Of a stretch of 64,000 bases of DNA, positions 49,090-57,996 are shown one piece after another. The translations under genes were made by a program, and so were the position numbers. The stretch is from an uncultured Lysobacter sp. (lineage in GTDB: Bacteria; Pseudomonadota; Gammaproteobacteria; Xanthomonadales; Xanthomonadaceae). Position 1 is the first letter of the stretch. Each line of letters opens with the position of its first letter. The notes below the pieces were generated by a model. That model did no database searches, was not told the origin of the DNA, and worked only from the letters and a program-made list of their open reading frames with translations. Where the stretch lies: the NCBI GenBank assembly GCA_946480055.1, contig CAMLID010000008.1, positions 1 to 64,000 on the forward strand, read 5' to 3'.

Positions 49090-50609
49090 CCCTAGACGCG
49101 GATCGGATCGCGGTCGAACGCTGGACCATCGCTGCCCTGTTGTCCTTGCTGCTGGCGATGCTGCCGGCGGTGGCCGCGGCCGCGTTCGTACCGGTGGCCT
49201 ACGCGCCACCCGCCGCGCTGGCGATCGCCTTGGTGCTGGCCGCGATCGCGACGCCCGGCTTCGCACGGCGCCTGCCGCGCGAATGGGACGGCCTCCGGTA
49301 CACCCATCCATGGCTGAGCGCGCTGTGGCTGCTGGTGGCGCTGCTCGCGATCGCGCGCACCGCCGGCGTGGCCTTGTTCATGGTCGATCCCGCTCAGGCC
49401 CAAGCTTCGGCGTACTGGTTCGACGAGTTCTACGTGCGCCACAACTGCTTCTCCGGCCTGTGGAAGGCCGCCGGGCTCGCCGGCCAGGGCGCGGAGAATC
49501 TCTACGACCCCGAGCACTACATCGGTATGGAAGGCCGCTTCAAGCTCGACGACTTCCTCTATCTGCCGCAGTTTCTGATTCTGCCGCGCGCGGGCATCGC
49601 GCTCGGCGGTGGCTTCCTGGAACTGCGCGCGCTGTGGTTCGCGGCCGAAGGCGCGCTGCTGGCGGCGACGGTATTCGCGCTGGGGCGTTGGATCGGCGGC
49701 GACGCCGGCCGCCGCATCGCGCTGCTGATGCCGGCGCTGTGGCTGAGCACGCCGGTGCTGCTGACCCTGCAGCTGGGCAACTTCCAGATCGCCGCGATCG
49801 CGATGTCGCTGCTGGCGATGATGCTGTTCTGGCGCGAGCGCCCGGTGCTGGGCGGCGCACTGCTCGGCTTTGCGGTGTTCAAGCTGTTCCCGGGCCTGCT
49901 CGGGCTGTATCTGCTGGCGGCGCGGCGCTGGCGCGAAGCCGCATGGACGATCGGCTTCGCCGCGCTGTACAGCGTGATCGCATTGCTGTGGATGGGCTCC
50001 CAGCCCTACGAAGCCTTCTTCCAATTCCAGGCTCCGCGCATCCTCAGCGGCGAGGCCTGGTCGTTCCTGTGGCTGGACGGGCTGGAGCCGGTGGTCGCGA
50101 TCAACGACTCGGTGCCGGGGCTGGCGCTGAAGCTGGACGTGCTCGGCGTGGCCGGCATGACCCCGATGGTGGAGAAGGCGATCTCCTGGGTGTGGACGCT
50201 GGCGGTGTTCGCGCTGGCGATCCTGGCCGCGCGGCGCGCCCATGCCATGTCGCGGCTGGAACTGGTCTCGACCTGGCTGGCGCTGCTCGCCCTGGCCGCC
50301 TACCGCAGCCCCTTCGTGCCCGATCACAATGGCCTGTTCGCACCGATCTGGCTGTGGCTGCTGATCGCGGCGGGCACTCGCCTCACCCCGCCGCGCATCG
50401 CATTGCTCGCTCTCGCCTATCTGGCACTGAGCGCGGTGCTGCCGTTCGGCGGCGTCGACCTGCCCGAGCTCGGCGGCCGCCTGGCCCTGTCCACCGCCAG
50501 CCAGTTCGTCGCCATCGGCCTGTGCCTGTGGGTGGTGCTGCGACGGCCGCAAGCGATGACGGCGCCGCGCGCGGCGCCGATGCCGACGGCGACGATGTCG
50601 ATGGGGTAA
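49086..50609 (+). CDS. GT-C membrane glycosyltransferase (GT87/DUF2029-like)
   Basis: A 507-residue polytopic protein with about 10-12 hydrophobic helices. A large first loop includes SAYWFDEFYVRHNCFSG and ENLYDPEHYIGMEGRF. The later FKLFPGLLGLYLLAARRWRE is the pattern of GT87-type polyprenyl-phosphate-sugar-dependent enzymes. I prefer ATG 49086, 9 bases after GGAG. It is the last gene of the operon. Confidence 0.8.
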   Translation: MTLDADRIAVERWTIAALLSLLLAMLPAVAAAAFVPVAYAPPAALAIALVLAAIATPGFARRLPREWDGLRYTHPWLSALWLLVALLAIARTAGVALFMVDPAQAQASAYWFDEFYVRHNCFSGLWKAAGLAGQGAENLYDPEHYIGMEGRFKLDDFLYLPQFLILPRAGIALGGGFLELRALWFAAEGALLAATVFALGRWIGGDAGRRIALLMPALWLSTPVLLTLQLGNFQIAAIAMSLLAMMLFWRERPVLGGALLGFAVFKLFPGLLGLYLLAARRWREAAWTIGFAALYSVIALLWMGSQPYEAFFQFQAPRILSGEAWSFLWLDGLEPVVAINDSVPGLALKLDVLGVAGMTPMVEKAISWVWTLAVFALAILAARRAHAMSRLELVSTWLALLALAAYRSPFVPDHNGLFAPIWLWLLIAAGTRLTPPRIALLALAYLALSAVLPFGGVDLPELGGRLALSTASQFVAIGLCLWVVLRRPQAMTAPRAAPMPTATMSMG

Positions 50610-51021
50610 GACGGCGAGCCTATGCTGCCGCAGGTGACCCGGCCCTGGCGCGCTCCGGCCTGGACTGGGAGCAGGTGCGCAGCGCACCGGTCGCCAGCGC
50701 CTGAAGGCTGGCCACGCCGAACACCCGCATGCTTTCAGCGCATTTCCGGCACATGAACGCGTGCGCTGAAAACGTTGCCAGCGCGCATTCATCCGCCGTT
50801 TTGGTCGGCCTACGGAACGAAAATCCTTTGTTTACAAGCATTTAACGAGCATGACTTTTGGCGCGACCGTGCTCGAACCCCAGAGTTCCTAAACTTCCAA
50901 GTTCAAAATTCAGCTTCGATTGAATCGGCGCTTGGATACTGCGCCACATCCGGATCACAGAGCCGCCCCACCCCGAGGCGCCACGTCCGGACGAACAAAA
51001 CCAATAAGAGGCTGAGACCTT
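50610..51021. promoter_or_regulatory. Intergenic region upstream of the first Ax21-like gene
   Basis: 412 bases with no gene. The right two-thirds are noticeably more AT-rich than the rest of the window (around 50820-50940). An inverted repeat TTTCAGCGCA/TGCGCTGAAA (50733-50742, 50762-50771) may end the preceding operon or bind a regulator. I could not choose a -35/-10 pair with confidence. Confidence 0.4.
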
Positions 51022-51576
51022 ATGAAGCGCACTTTGCTTGCCCTGACCCTGCTGGCCGCCCTGCCGTTCGCCGCCTCCGCGGCCGAGGGCGTGTCCTACA
51101 CCTACGTCGAAGGCGGTTACGCCAAGACCAATACCGATGGCGGCGACGCCGACGGCTGGGCCCTGAACGGCTCGGGCGCGATCGCCGACAACTTCCACAT
51201 CTTCGGCGGCTACAGCAAGCAGGAGATCGACAACACCAACGTCGACTTCGACCAGTGGCGCGTCGGCCTGGGCTACAACCACGAGCTGAACTCGCGCGTC
51301 GACCTGCTCACCCGCGTCGCCTACGAGAAATTCGACGCCGGCCAGGGTCTGGACTTCAACGGCTACAGCGTCGAAGCCGGCGTCAACGGCGTGCTGACCC
51401 CGAACATCCAGGGCTATGCGCTGGCCGGTTACGAGGACTACGAGAAGTCCGACGGCGAGTTCTACGGCCGCGTCGGCGCTCTGGTGAAGTTCAACGATAC
51501 CTGGGGCGTGAACGGCGACGTCAAGTTCGTCGACGGCGACACCCAGTTCTTCGTCGGCCCGCGCGTCAGCTTCTAA
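51022..51576 (+). CDS. Ax21-family small outer-membrane beta-barrel protein, copy 1
   Basis: A 184-residue protein with a signal peptide (cleavage after ASA, about residue 20), then alternating amphipathic strands: GVSYTYVEGGYAK, FHIFGGYSKQEI, WRVGLGYNHEL, ending FFVGPRVSF. The terminal Phe is typical of Omp barrels inserted by BAM. The EGGY opening and GGYSK motif mark the Ax21 family of Xanthomonadaceae. Closely related to the next gene. Confidence 0.88.
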   Translation: MKRTLLALTLLAALPFAASAAEGVSYTYVEGGYAKTNTDGGDADGWALNGSGAIADNFHIFGGYSKQEIDNTNVDFDQWRVGLGYNHELNSRVDLLTRVAYEKFDAGQGLDFNGYSVEAGVNGVLTPNIQGYALAGYEDYEKSDGEFYGRVGALVKFNDTWGVNGDVKFVDGDTQFFVGPRVSF

Positions 51577-51641
51577 GAACGACGGCCGAGCAACCCCGCA
51601 CCAATCGCGATCTTTCTCTCTCTCCCCCGAACGTCGCGATC

Positions 51642-51670
51642 GAGCCCGGCCCCGGCCGGGCTCTTTTTTT
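51642..51670 (+). terminator. Rho-independent terminator after Ax21-like copy 1
   Basis: GAGCCCGGCC/GGCCGGGCTC stem with a two-base loop, followed by seven T. Confidence 0.92.
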
Positions 51671-51814
51671 GCGCCGAACCGGTGGATTCGGCTCCTGAGC
51701 GGGATTTTCGAAAACTGTGTTGCCTTTGGCAGTTGTGGCCATGTGAATTTTTCGTTACCTTGCGCGCCGCCGCATCGCGGCATGGACGCAAACCAAAATC
51801 AGGATCGAGAATTC

Positions 51815-52411
51815 ATGAAGAAGCAATTCGTGCTGGCCGCTCTGCTGGCCGCCGCCCCGTTCGCCGCCTCGGCCGAAGGCCTGAGCTACTCCTACATCGA
51901 AGGCGGCTACACCCGCGTCAACGTCGACGTGTCGGGTTTCGACCCGGAGCTGGACGGCGCCTACATCCGTGGTTCGGCTGAGCTGGGTGAGAACTTCACC
52001 GTGTTCGGCGGCTACAGCAAGACCCAGGACGACGTCCGCGTCAGCGGTTTCGTCAACACCTTCGACACCGACTTCGAAACCGCCGAAATCGGTTTCGGCT
52101 ACCACGCCGACATCAGCGACCGCGCCGACTTCATCGCCGAGCTGTCGTACCTGCGTCAGGAAATCAGCATCGAAAACGTCAGCGGCGAAGGCAAGGGCGG
52201 CAAGCTGAACCTGGGTATCCGCGGCGAGATGACCGACAACCTGGAAGGCTGGGTCAAGGCCGGCTACATCGATGGCGGCGACTTCGAAGGCGACTTCGTC
52301 GGCACCCTCGGCGGCCAGTACAAGTTCAACCAGACCTGGGGCATCGTGGGCGAAGTCGAATTCGTCGACGAGACCACCCAGTTCATGCTCGGCGCTCGCG
52401 CCAGCTTCTGA
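51815..52411 (+). CDS. Ax21-family small outer-membrane beta-barrel protein, copy 2
   Basis: A 198-residue protein with a signal peptide ending near AASA. The mature start GLSYSYIEGGYTRV and the later FTVFGGYSKTQDD and FMLGARASF parallel copy 1. It differs mainly in longer loops (VSGFDPELDG and the GFVNTF segment). It has its own terminator and a 5-prime region of about 145 bases, so it is probably expressed independently of copy 1. Confidence 0.88.
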   Translation: MKKQFVLAALLAAAPFAASAEGLSYSYIEGGYTRVNVDVSGFDPELDGAYIRGSAELGENFTVFGGYSKTQDDVRVSGFVNTFDTDFETAEIGFGYHADISDRADFIAELSYLRQEISIENVSGEGKGGKLNLGIRGEMTDNLEGWVKAGYIDGGDFEGDFVGTLGGQYKFNQTWGIVGEVEFVDETTQFMLGARASF

Positions 52412-52437
52412 TCCTCGGAAGCGGTCGAACGACAGAA

Positions 52438-52464
52438 GAAAGCCCGGCTCGCCGGGCTTTTTTC
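52438..52464 (+). terminator. Rho-independent terminator after Ax21-like copy 2
   Basis: AAAGCCCGGC TC GCCGGGCTTT stem followed by a T-run (TTTTTTC). Confidence 0.9.
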
Positions 52465-52565
52465 TTGCCCGGCGTCCGGTAGCTCGTCGCCGATCGGACC
52501 GTCGCATCGCGGCGGGTTGCTGCGATGGTGCGGTTATCACCGCACTCTGCGGCGAAGTTGAGGCG

Positions 52566-52603
<38 letters not shown>

Positions 52604-52666
52604 CGGCATTGGAATCCATAGCCCCGCACCACGACGAACAACCGTAGACCCGAAGGGCGGCGCGCA

Positions 52667-52921
52667 GGATGCGCGCCGTTTTTCGAAGGGACAGGGATGT
52701 CCCGTCGAAAAATCCCGGCGCACGCACCGAACTCGCAGGGGAGGTTTGTCTAGGCAAGCCCTTCTCTTTGGTTACTTTTGACCGAAGGGAATCCAGGCGG
52801 ACTCTTGGGCCAGCAAGAGAAAGTGACCCGCGCGCGCAGCGGGCGGAAGCCTTTGATCTAAAGAATCGAAGCCGCCGCAGAAGCCCGGAGTTCGCGGTCG
52901 CGGCTCGCGCCGCTCCTACAG
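52667..52921. repeat. Dispersed repeat element, copy 2
   Basis: Near-identical to 1-275. The hairpin TTTTTCGA...TCGAAAAA is at 52679-52712 and the conserved core is at about 52748-52860. It lies between Ax21-like copy 2 and the cysteine-rich secreted protein. Its left neighbour sequence (ACCGTAGACCCGAAGGGCGG) may belong to the element too. Confidence 0.78.
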
Positions 52922-52997
52922 GAAGCAAAGCAGACCCGAAGCGAAACCATCGCCGGCAGGCGAGGTTCGAGGTCGCGACTTACACCGCTCCTACCCA
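52889..52997. repeat. Two REP-like palindromic units
   Basis: Two direct copies of the GTCGCG(G/A)CT...CCGCTCCTAC unit at about 52889-52920 and 52962-52997, trailing repeat copy 2. The second has diverged (GTCGCGACTTACACCGCTCC). Confidence 0.65.
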
Positions 52998-53042
52998 AAC
53001 AACCGAAGCAGGCGCGGCCGGGGGTTCGCGATCGAGCGAGCC

Positions 53043-54572
53043 CTACTCGTCGGACGGTGCCTCGCCTTCTTCTTCGGCCGGCAGGCGTTCCAGCACTTCG
53101 CGCAGGGATTGCTCCAACTCGCGCTCCAGCTGCTTCTGGTTGACCGCGGCGGCGTTGGCCAGTTCGAGTTCCTCGCAGGCGACCGAGCGCGGTTCGTCGT
53201 GGCAAACCTTGCGAATGCCGGCCAGCAGTTTCTCGTCGCCGGTGTTGTGGTACGCGGCGACGACGTTGCCGCAGCCTTCGCGCACGTGCATCGCGCAGAC
53301 CCTGTCGTAGTAGCCGGCCGCGCGCGCCCAACCGCCGCCGAGCGCCGCGGTGTGGCCGGCGCCCATGCAGGCCGACATCGAGCCACGCGCGCAGCAGGCT
53401 TCGATGCCGCCGGCGTCGCTGAGCGCGCACTGGTCGACGCGGTAGGGCCGTTCGATGATCTGGTCGCTGGCGATCGGCAGGGGCAGCGCCGCGCAGGTCT
53501 CGGGCACCCCGCGCATGTACACGGTGAAACGGGTCCAGTCGTCCATGCCGATCAGGGTGTCGTCGCTCAGCCAGCGCAGTACGAAGTCGTCGCCCTTGTC
53601 GTGACGCACCAGCACCTGATCCTCGCGCAGGCGATAGCGCATGGTCGGTTCGCCGTCGCTGGATCCGGCCACCGCGCGGTCGTCGCCGAAACGGAACACA
53701 TCGAACAATCCGCCCTCGCCGCTGGCGTAGGTACCGCAAGGCTGCTGCGGTTTGCGCCGAGCCGGGGCGTCGCTGAGCGCGATCACCTTCAGGCCTTGCA
53801 CGTGCTCGCAGGCCTGCGCGTCCAGGCGCCATTCGCAGGCGGTGGCCAGGGTGTCGCGCGCGCTGGCGTAGCGGCCGGCGATCCAGTCCTGTTCGGCCAG
53901 CGCCGTGCAAGCCTTGGCCGAGTGCGCTTCGCTACAACCCGCGCGCAAGGCCGCCAATTCGGGCGGCGACACCGTCGCGGTACGGAACAGGTACAGCGGC
54001 GCGTTTGGGTCCTTGGGCGCGAGCGCCTTGACCCACTCTTCGCAGGCGTAGGGGCTGCCATCGCGCCGGCAGTAGCCTTCCAGGCGCTGGGCGCGCTGTT
54101 CGTCCGGCATCTCGCGGTCGTAGGCGAGCCCGACGACACAGGCCTGGATGTCGCCGGCGGCGCAGGCGAGACGATCCTGATCGGCCTCGGGCGTGCCCTC
54201 CGGTGCGCGCGCAACGCCCGCACCCTGGGTCGGAACGCAGACCGCGGGCGCGCGACGGCGATAGGTCACCGGCTCGCTGCGCATTCTGTCGGGCTGCAGG
54301 ACCAGACGTTCGCCGTCGGCCTCGATGCGGTAACCGTCGAGCAGAGGGCTGTCGGCGTGGCGCATCCACAGCATGTCGCCGTCGATGCGGTAGCGCCAGA
54401 CGTTGCCGCTGACGTAGCCCTCGCGGTCGCGAGCTCTCACGCCGTTGCCGGCGAAGCTCAGCACAGGGGCGTACTGGTCGTCAGGCTCGTACTCGCCGCA
54501 GGGCGGCACGGCGGCCCAGGCAGGCGTGGAGAAACACAGCAGCAGCGGCAGGGCCGCGAGTAACGCGCGCAT
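53043..54572 (-). CDS. Cysteine-rich exported protein of unknown function
   Basis: A 509-residue protein with a signal peptide (cleavage after AWA). The mature protein has two halves that each begin with a similar segment, PCGEYEPDDQ near 25 and PCGTYASGEG near 280, each followed by a beta-rich region (RYRIDGDMLWMRHADS and RYRLREDQVLVRHDKG). Between and after these are Cys-containing helical repeats (ACVVGLAYD, ACTALAEQDW, ACMGAGH) reminiscent of Sel1/TPR-like repeats. So it is an internal duplication. The tail is Glu-rich. Periplasmic or outer-membrane location expected; function unknown. Confidence 0.72.
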   Translation of the reverse strand: MRALLAALPLLLCFSTPAWAAVPPCGEYEPDDQYAPVLSFAGNGVRARDREGYVSGNVWRYRIDGDMLWMRHADSPLLDGYRIEADGERLVLQPDRMRSEPVTYRRRAPAVCVPTQGAGVARAPEGTPEADQDRLACAAGDIQACVVGLAYDREMPDEQRAQRLEGYCRRDGSPYACEEWVKALAPKDPNAPLYLFRTATVSPPELAALRAGCSEAHSAKACTALAEQDWIAGRYASARDTLATACEWRLDAQACEHVQGLKVIALSDAPARRKPQQPCGTYASGEGGLFDVFRFGDDRAVAGSSDGEPTMRYRLREDQVLVRHDKGDDFVLRWLSDDTLIGMDDWTRFTVYMRGVPETCAALPLPIASDQIIERPYRVDQCALSDAGGIEACCARGSMSACMGAGHTAALGGGWARAAGYYDRVCAMHVREGCGNVVAAYHNTGDEKLLAGIRKVCHDEPRSVACEELELANAAAVNQKQLERELEQSLREVLERLPAEEEGEAPSDE

Positions 54573-54669
54573 CGGAAGTCCGTTTCGGCAGGGGAGGCGC
54601 TAGTGTGGCCTCGGCTGCTGCTCAGGCCAAGGCATGCGGTGGCCCGGTTCGAAACTCGGAACGCCCGAC

Positions 54670-55713
54670 TCAGCCGAACAGTTCGTGCGGATATTCGGGC
54701 TTCTGCTCGCGTGCGAGCAGCTGGCGCAGGCCGTCGGCGGGGGTGATCGTGCCGTGCAGCACAGCCTGGACCGCGCTGGAGATCGGCAGTTCGATGCCGT
54801 GGCGCTGGGCCTGACGCATGACTTCGTCGGCGGTCTGCACCGACTCGACCACCTGGCCGATCTCGCGCACCGCCGCTTCGATGCTCTGGCCGCGGCCCAG
54901 GGCGAGGCCCAGGCGGCGATTGCGCGACAGGTCGCCGGTGCAGGTCAGCACCAGGTCGCCGAGGCCGGCCAGGCCCATCAGGGTTTCGGGTTGGCCGCCG
55001 ATGGCGTGGTTGAGGCGCAGCATCTCGTTGAGGCCGCGGGTGATCAGGCCGGCGCGCGCATTGAGGCCGAGCTGCATGCCGTCGGCGACGCCGGTGGCGA
55101 CCGCGAGCACGTTCTTCATCGCGCCACCGAGTTCGGCGCCGAGCATGTCGTCGCCGGTGTAGGCGCGGAAGGTCGGGCCGTGCAGCACACCGGCGACGGT
55201 GCGCGCGAACGCGGCATCGTCGGAATGCACGGTCAGCGCGGTCGGCAGGCCCTGCGCGACTTCCTTGGCGAACGAGGGGCCGGTGACCACCGCCAACGGC
55301 ACCGCGTCGCCGAGCACTTCGGCGGCGACTTCGTGCAGGAAACGGCCGCTGCCGGGCTCGAAGCCCTTGGTCGCCCAGGCCACGCCCGCCTGCGCGGGAC
55401 GGTGCGGCGCCAGCGCGCGCAGGGTTTCGGCGAAAGCGTGCGAGGGCACGACGACCAGCACCAGATCGGCGCCGGCCAGCGCGGCCGCCATGTCGGCGGT
55501 CGCGTGCAGCGATTCCGGCAGGGCGATGCCCGGCAGGTAACGTGGGTTTTCGTGTTGCGACTCGATCGCCGCGACACCGTCGGCGTCGCGGCCCCACAGC
55601 ACGGTCGGATGACCGTGCCGCGCGATCAGGGCGGCGAGCGCGGTGCCCCAGGAGCCCGCGCCCAACACCGCGACGCGCAGCGTGGCCTCACCGGAATTCG
55701 CGTCCGTGCCCAT
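54670..55713 (-). CDS. gpsA: NAD(P)-dependent glycerol-3-phosphate dehydrogenase
   Basis: A 347-residue enzyme that reduces dihydroxyacetone phosphate to sn-glycerol 3-phosphate for phospholipid synthesis. It has the Rossmann motif [10 protein letters not shown] near the N-terminus, [10 protein letters not shown], and the catalytic Lys region [14 protein letters not shown]. It follows secB by 25 bases, the conserved proteobacterial order. Confidence 0.97.
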   Translation of the reverse strand: MGTDANSGEATLRVAVLGAGSWGTALAALIARHGHPTVLWGRDADGVAAIESQHENPRYLPGIALPESLHATADMAAALAGADLVLVVVPSHAFAETLRALAPHRPAQAGVAWATKGFEPGSGRFLHEVAAEVLGDAVPLAVVTGPSFAKEVAQGLPTALTVHSDDAAFARTVAGVLHGPTFRAYTGDDMLGAELGGAMKNVLAVATGVADGMQLGLNARAGLITRGLNEMLRLNHAIGGQPETLMGLAGLGDLVLTCTGDLSRNRRLGLALGRGQSIEAAVREIGQVVESVQTADEVMRQAQRHGIELPISSAVQAVLHGTITPADGLRQLLAREQKPEYPHELFG

Positions 55714-55738
55714 GCCGTGGTCCGATCGCGGGCGGCCC

Positions 55739-56248
55739 TCAGGCGTTGCCCGCGGTCTCCGCGTCGGCCAGGCCGCCCGACTGCGAGGCGCGCTGACGCA
55801 GGCCTTCGGCGTACAGGGCGTCGAAATTGATCGGCTGCAGGAAGAACGGCGGGAAGCCGCCGGACTGGATCAGGTCGCTGACCAGCTGGCGCGCGTACGG
55901 GTACAGCACGTTCGGGCAATGGGTGCCGAGCATGCCGTCCAGGGTGGCCTCGTCGAAACCGGCCAGGCCGAACACGCCGGCCTGCTTCACTTCGACCAGG
56001 TACATCGGCTTGTCGCCGGCGTTGCAGGTCAGGGTGATGCCCAGCACGACTTCGAACGCGGCGTCGTTGAGGCGCTGCACGCTCTGGTTGAGGTTCATCT
56101 GCAGCTGCGGCTGCGCGGTCTCGTTGAACACCGCCGGCGCGCCGGGGACTTCGAAGGAGACGTCCTTCACGTAGATCTTTTCGACCGTGAACGCCGGACC
56201 GGCGGCTTCGACCGGCGCGACTGCGCCGTTGACGTTTTCTTCGGACAT
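55739..56248 (-). CDS. secB: SecB, protein-export chaperone
   Basis: A 169-residue tetrameric cytosolic chaperone that keeps precursors unfolded and delivers them to SecA. Diagnostic segments are [35 protein letters not shown] and [10 protein letters not shown]. An acidic/Ala-rich N-terminal extension and C-terminal tail are present. Upstream of gpsA. Confidence 0.97.
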   Translation of the reverse strand: MSEENVNGAVAPVEAAGPAFTVEKIYVKDVSFEVPGAPAVFNETAQPQLQMNLNQSVQRLNDAAFEVVLGITLTCNAGDKPMYLVEVKQAGVFGLAGFDEATLDGMLGTHCPNVLYPYARQLVSDLIQSGGFPPFFLQPINFDALYAEGLRQRASQSGGLADAETAGNA

Positions 56249-56441
56249 CGGATGACTCCAGCGGTGTAAGTGTTTGGTGGTGCGGTCGAAACCGCGGAAA
56301 GAGGCCGATTATGGCATGCGGGTATTGCGCGTTCCGCGTTCAGGCGTGGGGGCGTTTCCGGCCCGGCGCAAGGGCCGCCGCGGACGGCGGCGGCGATCGG
56401 CCGCGATCAACCGTGGTCGGCCGAGCCCACCGGCTCGCGGA

Positions 56442-56879
56442 TCAGGCGCGACCCTTGACCAGCGGCAGATCGGCCGCCTGCCAGGCCTGGACGCCGCCGT
56501 CGAGCCAATAGACCTGCTCGAAACCGGCCTTCTTCAGGCGCTTGGCGGCATCGGCCGAGGCCTGGCCGTTGCGGCAGACCATGACCACCGGCAGCGACTT
56601 GGCGCTGGCCAGCAGCTTGTTTTCGGGATCGAACTGGCTGGGCGCGACCGAACGGCTGCCGGCGATGTGGCCCTTCTCGAAATCGTTGGTCGCCGACAGG
56701 TCGACCACCAGCGCGTTCTCGCGGTTGATCAGCCCGGTCAGCTCGGCCGGGCGCAGGGCCTTGTAGCCGCGGAACAGGCGCGCGCTCTCGGTGTAGACCA
56801 GTGCAACGGTCAGGCCGACCAGACCCATCGACAGGAACATGTGGCGGCTGCCGAAGGCAAGCAGTTCTTCTAGGGTCAC
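56442..56879 (-). CDS. Membrane-anchored rhodanese-like protein (YibN type)
   Basis: A 145-residue protein from a GTG start. One N-terminal transmembrane helix (about 12-32) is followed by a rhodanese domain with the active-site loop CRNGQAS (Cys near residue 101) and WLDGGVQAW. It matches YibN, which lies upstream of grxC-secB-gpsA in Escherichia coli. Here no grxC lies between it and secB; the 193-base gap shows no gene. Confidence 0.88.
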   Translation of the reverse strand: MTLEELLAFGSRHMFLSMGLVGLTVALVYTESARLFRGYKALRPAELTGLINRENALVVDLSATNDFEKGHIAGSRSVAPSQFDPENKLLASAKSLPVVMVCRNGQASADAAKRLKKAGFEQVYWLDGGVQAWQAADLPLVKGRA

Positions 56880-56936
56880 AGGATCACGGGGACGACGGAT
56901 GGGGGCGCGATTGTCGCCCACGGCGGCGGGCGGCGC

Positions 56937-56972
56937 AAAAAAAGCCTTGTCGGGCCCGTCGCGGCGGGCCCT
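56937..56972 (-). terminator. Probable rho-independent terminator after the 138-residue secreted-protein gene
   Basis: GGGCCCG/CGGGCCC stem on the minus strand, then GACAAGGC and seven T. The gap between stem and T-run is longer than ideal. Confidence 0.5.
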
Positions 56973-56980
56973 GGGCGGAG

Positions 56981-57397
56981 TTACATGCCGTCCCAGAGGT
57001 CCGGCAGGCCCGAGGTCAGCCACCAGGTCTTGGCGATGTCGTCCCAGCGCCATTCCTCGCGGTAGCGGATGGTGCGCTCGGCCTGAGTATGGCGGTTGAT
57101 CACGCCGATCTCGATATCGCGCACCGCCAGGCCGCGCTCCTTGTCCAGGCTGGAGCCGACGTCGCGGTAGGAGGAGATCTGGACCTGCTTGTAGCGCTCC
57201 AGTTGCAGCGCGGTGACCGGTTGGTCCTTGCGGACCTTGGGGTCGATCAGGTTCTGGGCCTGCTCGAATTCGCCCCAGCGGATCGCGCCGGACCAGGCGT
57301 ATTGGTTGCGGTCGAGCTCGTTGGTCTTCTTGCTGGCCAGGGCGCCGCCGGCGACCGCGCACAGGCACAGCAGCAGCAGGACTTTGAACAGGCGCAT
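56981..57397 (-). CDS. Small exported protein of unknown function
   Basis: A 138-residue protein with a signal peptide (MRLFKVLLLLCLCAVAGG, cleavage after LAS). The mature part is polar with ELDRNQYAWSGAIRWGEFEQ and WRWDDIAKTWWLTSGLPDLW. The aromatic-rich end resembles small alpha+beta exported proteins of Gammaproteobacteria. The fold is not assigned. Confidence 0.75.
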   Translation of the reverse strand: MRLFKVLLLLCLCAVAGGALASKKTNELDRNQYAWSGAIRWGEFEQAQNLIDPKVRKDQPVTALQLERYKQVQISSYRDVGSSLDKERGLAVRDIEIGVINRHTQAERTIRYREEWRWDDIAKTWWLTSGLPDLWDGM

Positions 57398-57471
57398 CGG
57401 GTGTCTCCAGCAAGGGACCGCGTCGGCCGACATGCTAGCCGGTTCCGCGGCCTGTGTTGGTGTCGGCCGCC

Positions 57472-57930
57472 TCAGCCGCGGGCGATGGCGACGTAGCGGG
57501 CGGTGAAGTCGGTCGCGACCCCGCCTTCGGGCAGCCGCACCCGCGCCACCAGGCCGGTGCGGGCCCGTCCGCGCTCGCGCAGCGTGCTCAGGAAGGTGTT
57601 CCAGTCGGCGTCGGTGGCCAGCTCGGCGTCGACGTCGATGTCGGCGAACAGGGGGGCGAGGTAGCGGATCTGGCTGTCGGCCACATAAACGTCGGCGTCG
57701 ATGCCGGCCCGTTCCAGGCCCAGCGACACCAGTCCCCAGGAGGCCAGGGTCATCATCGAGGCCAGGCTGCCGCCGAACGCGCAGCCCTTGTCGTTGACGT
57801 GCTGGCTCAGCGGCGCGTGCAGGCGCAGACGCCGGCCGTCGTAGTCGGCGACGCTGATTTGCATCGCCGCCACCGGCGGCATCGATTGGTAGTGATGACG
57901 CAGGCGTTGCAGGGCTTCTTCGAGGCTCAT
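57472..57930 (-). CDS. YiiD C-terminal-type hotdog thioesterase
   Basis: A 152-residue protein with the hotdog-fold pattern of the YiiD_C family: LRLHAPLSQHVNDKGCAFGG, then SLASMMTLASWGL, YVADSQIRYLAPL, and ATDFTARYVAI at the end. Family members are putative acyl-CoA thioesterases. Divergent from hemD with 66 bases between, so the two promoters overlap or abut. Confidence 0.82.
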   Translation of the reverse strand: MSLEEALQRLRHHYQSMPPVAAMQISVADYDGRRLRLHAPLSQHVNDKGCAFGGSLASMMTLASWGLVSLGLERAGIDADVYVADSQIRYLAPLFADIDVDAELATDADWNTFLSTLRERGRARTGLVARVRLPEGGVATDFTARYVAIARG

Positions 57931-57996
57931 GGGGGATCGCGCAGGGGGAGGGGAAGACGGCTGCCGCGCATTGCACGGCTGTGCCAAGCTGCCGGC

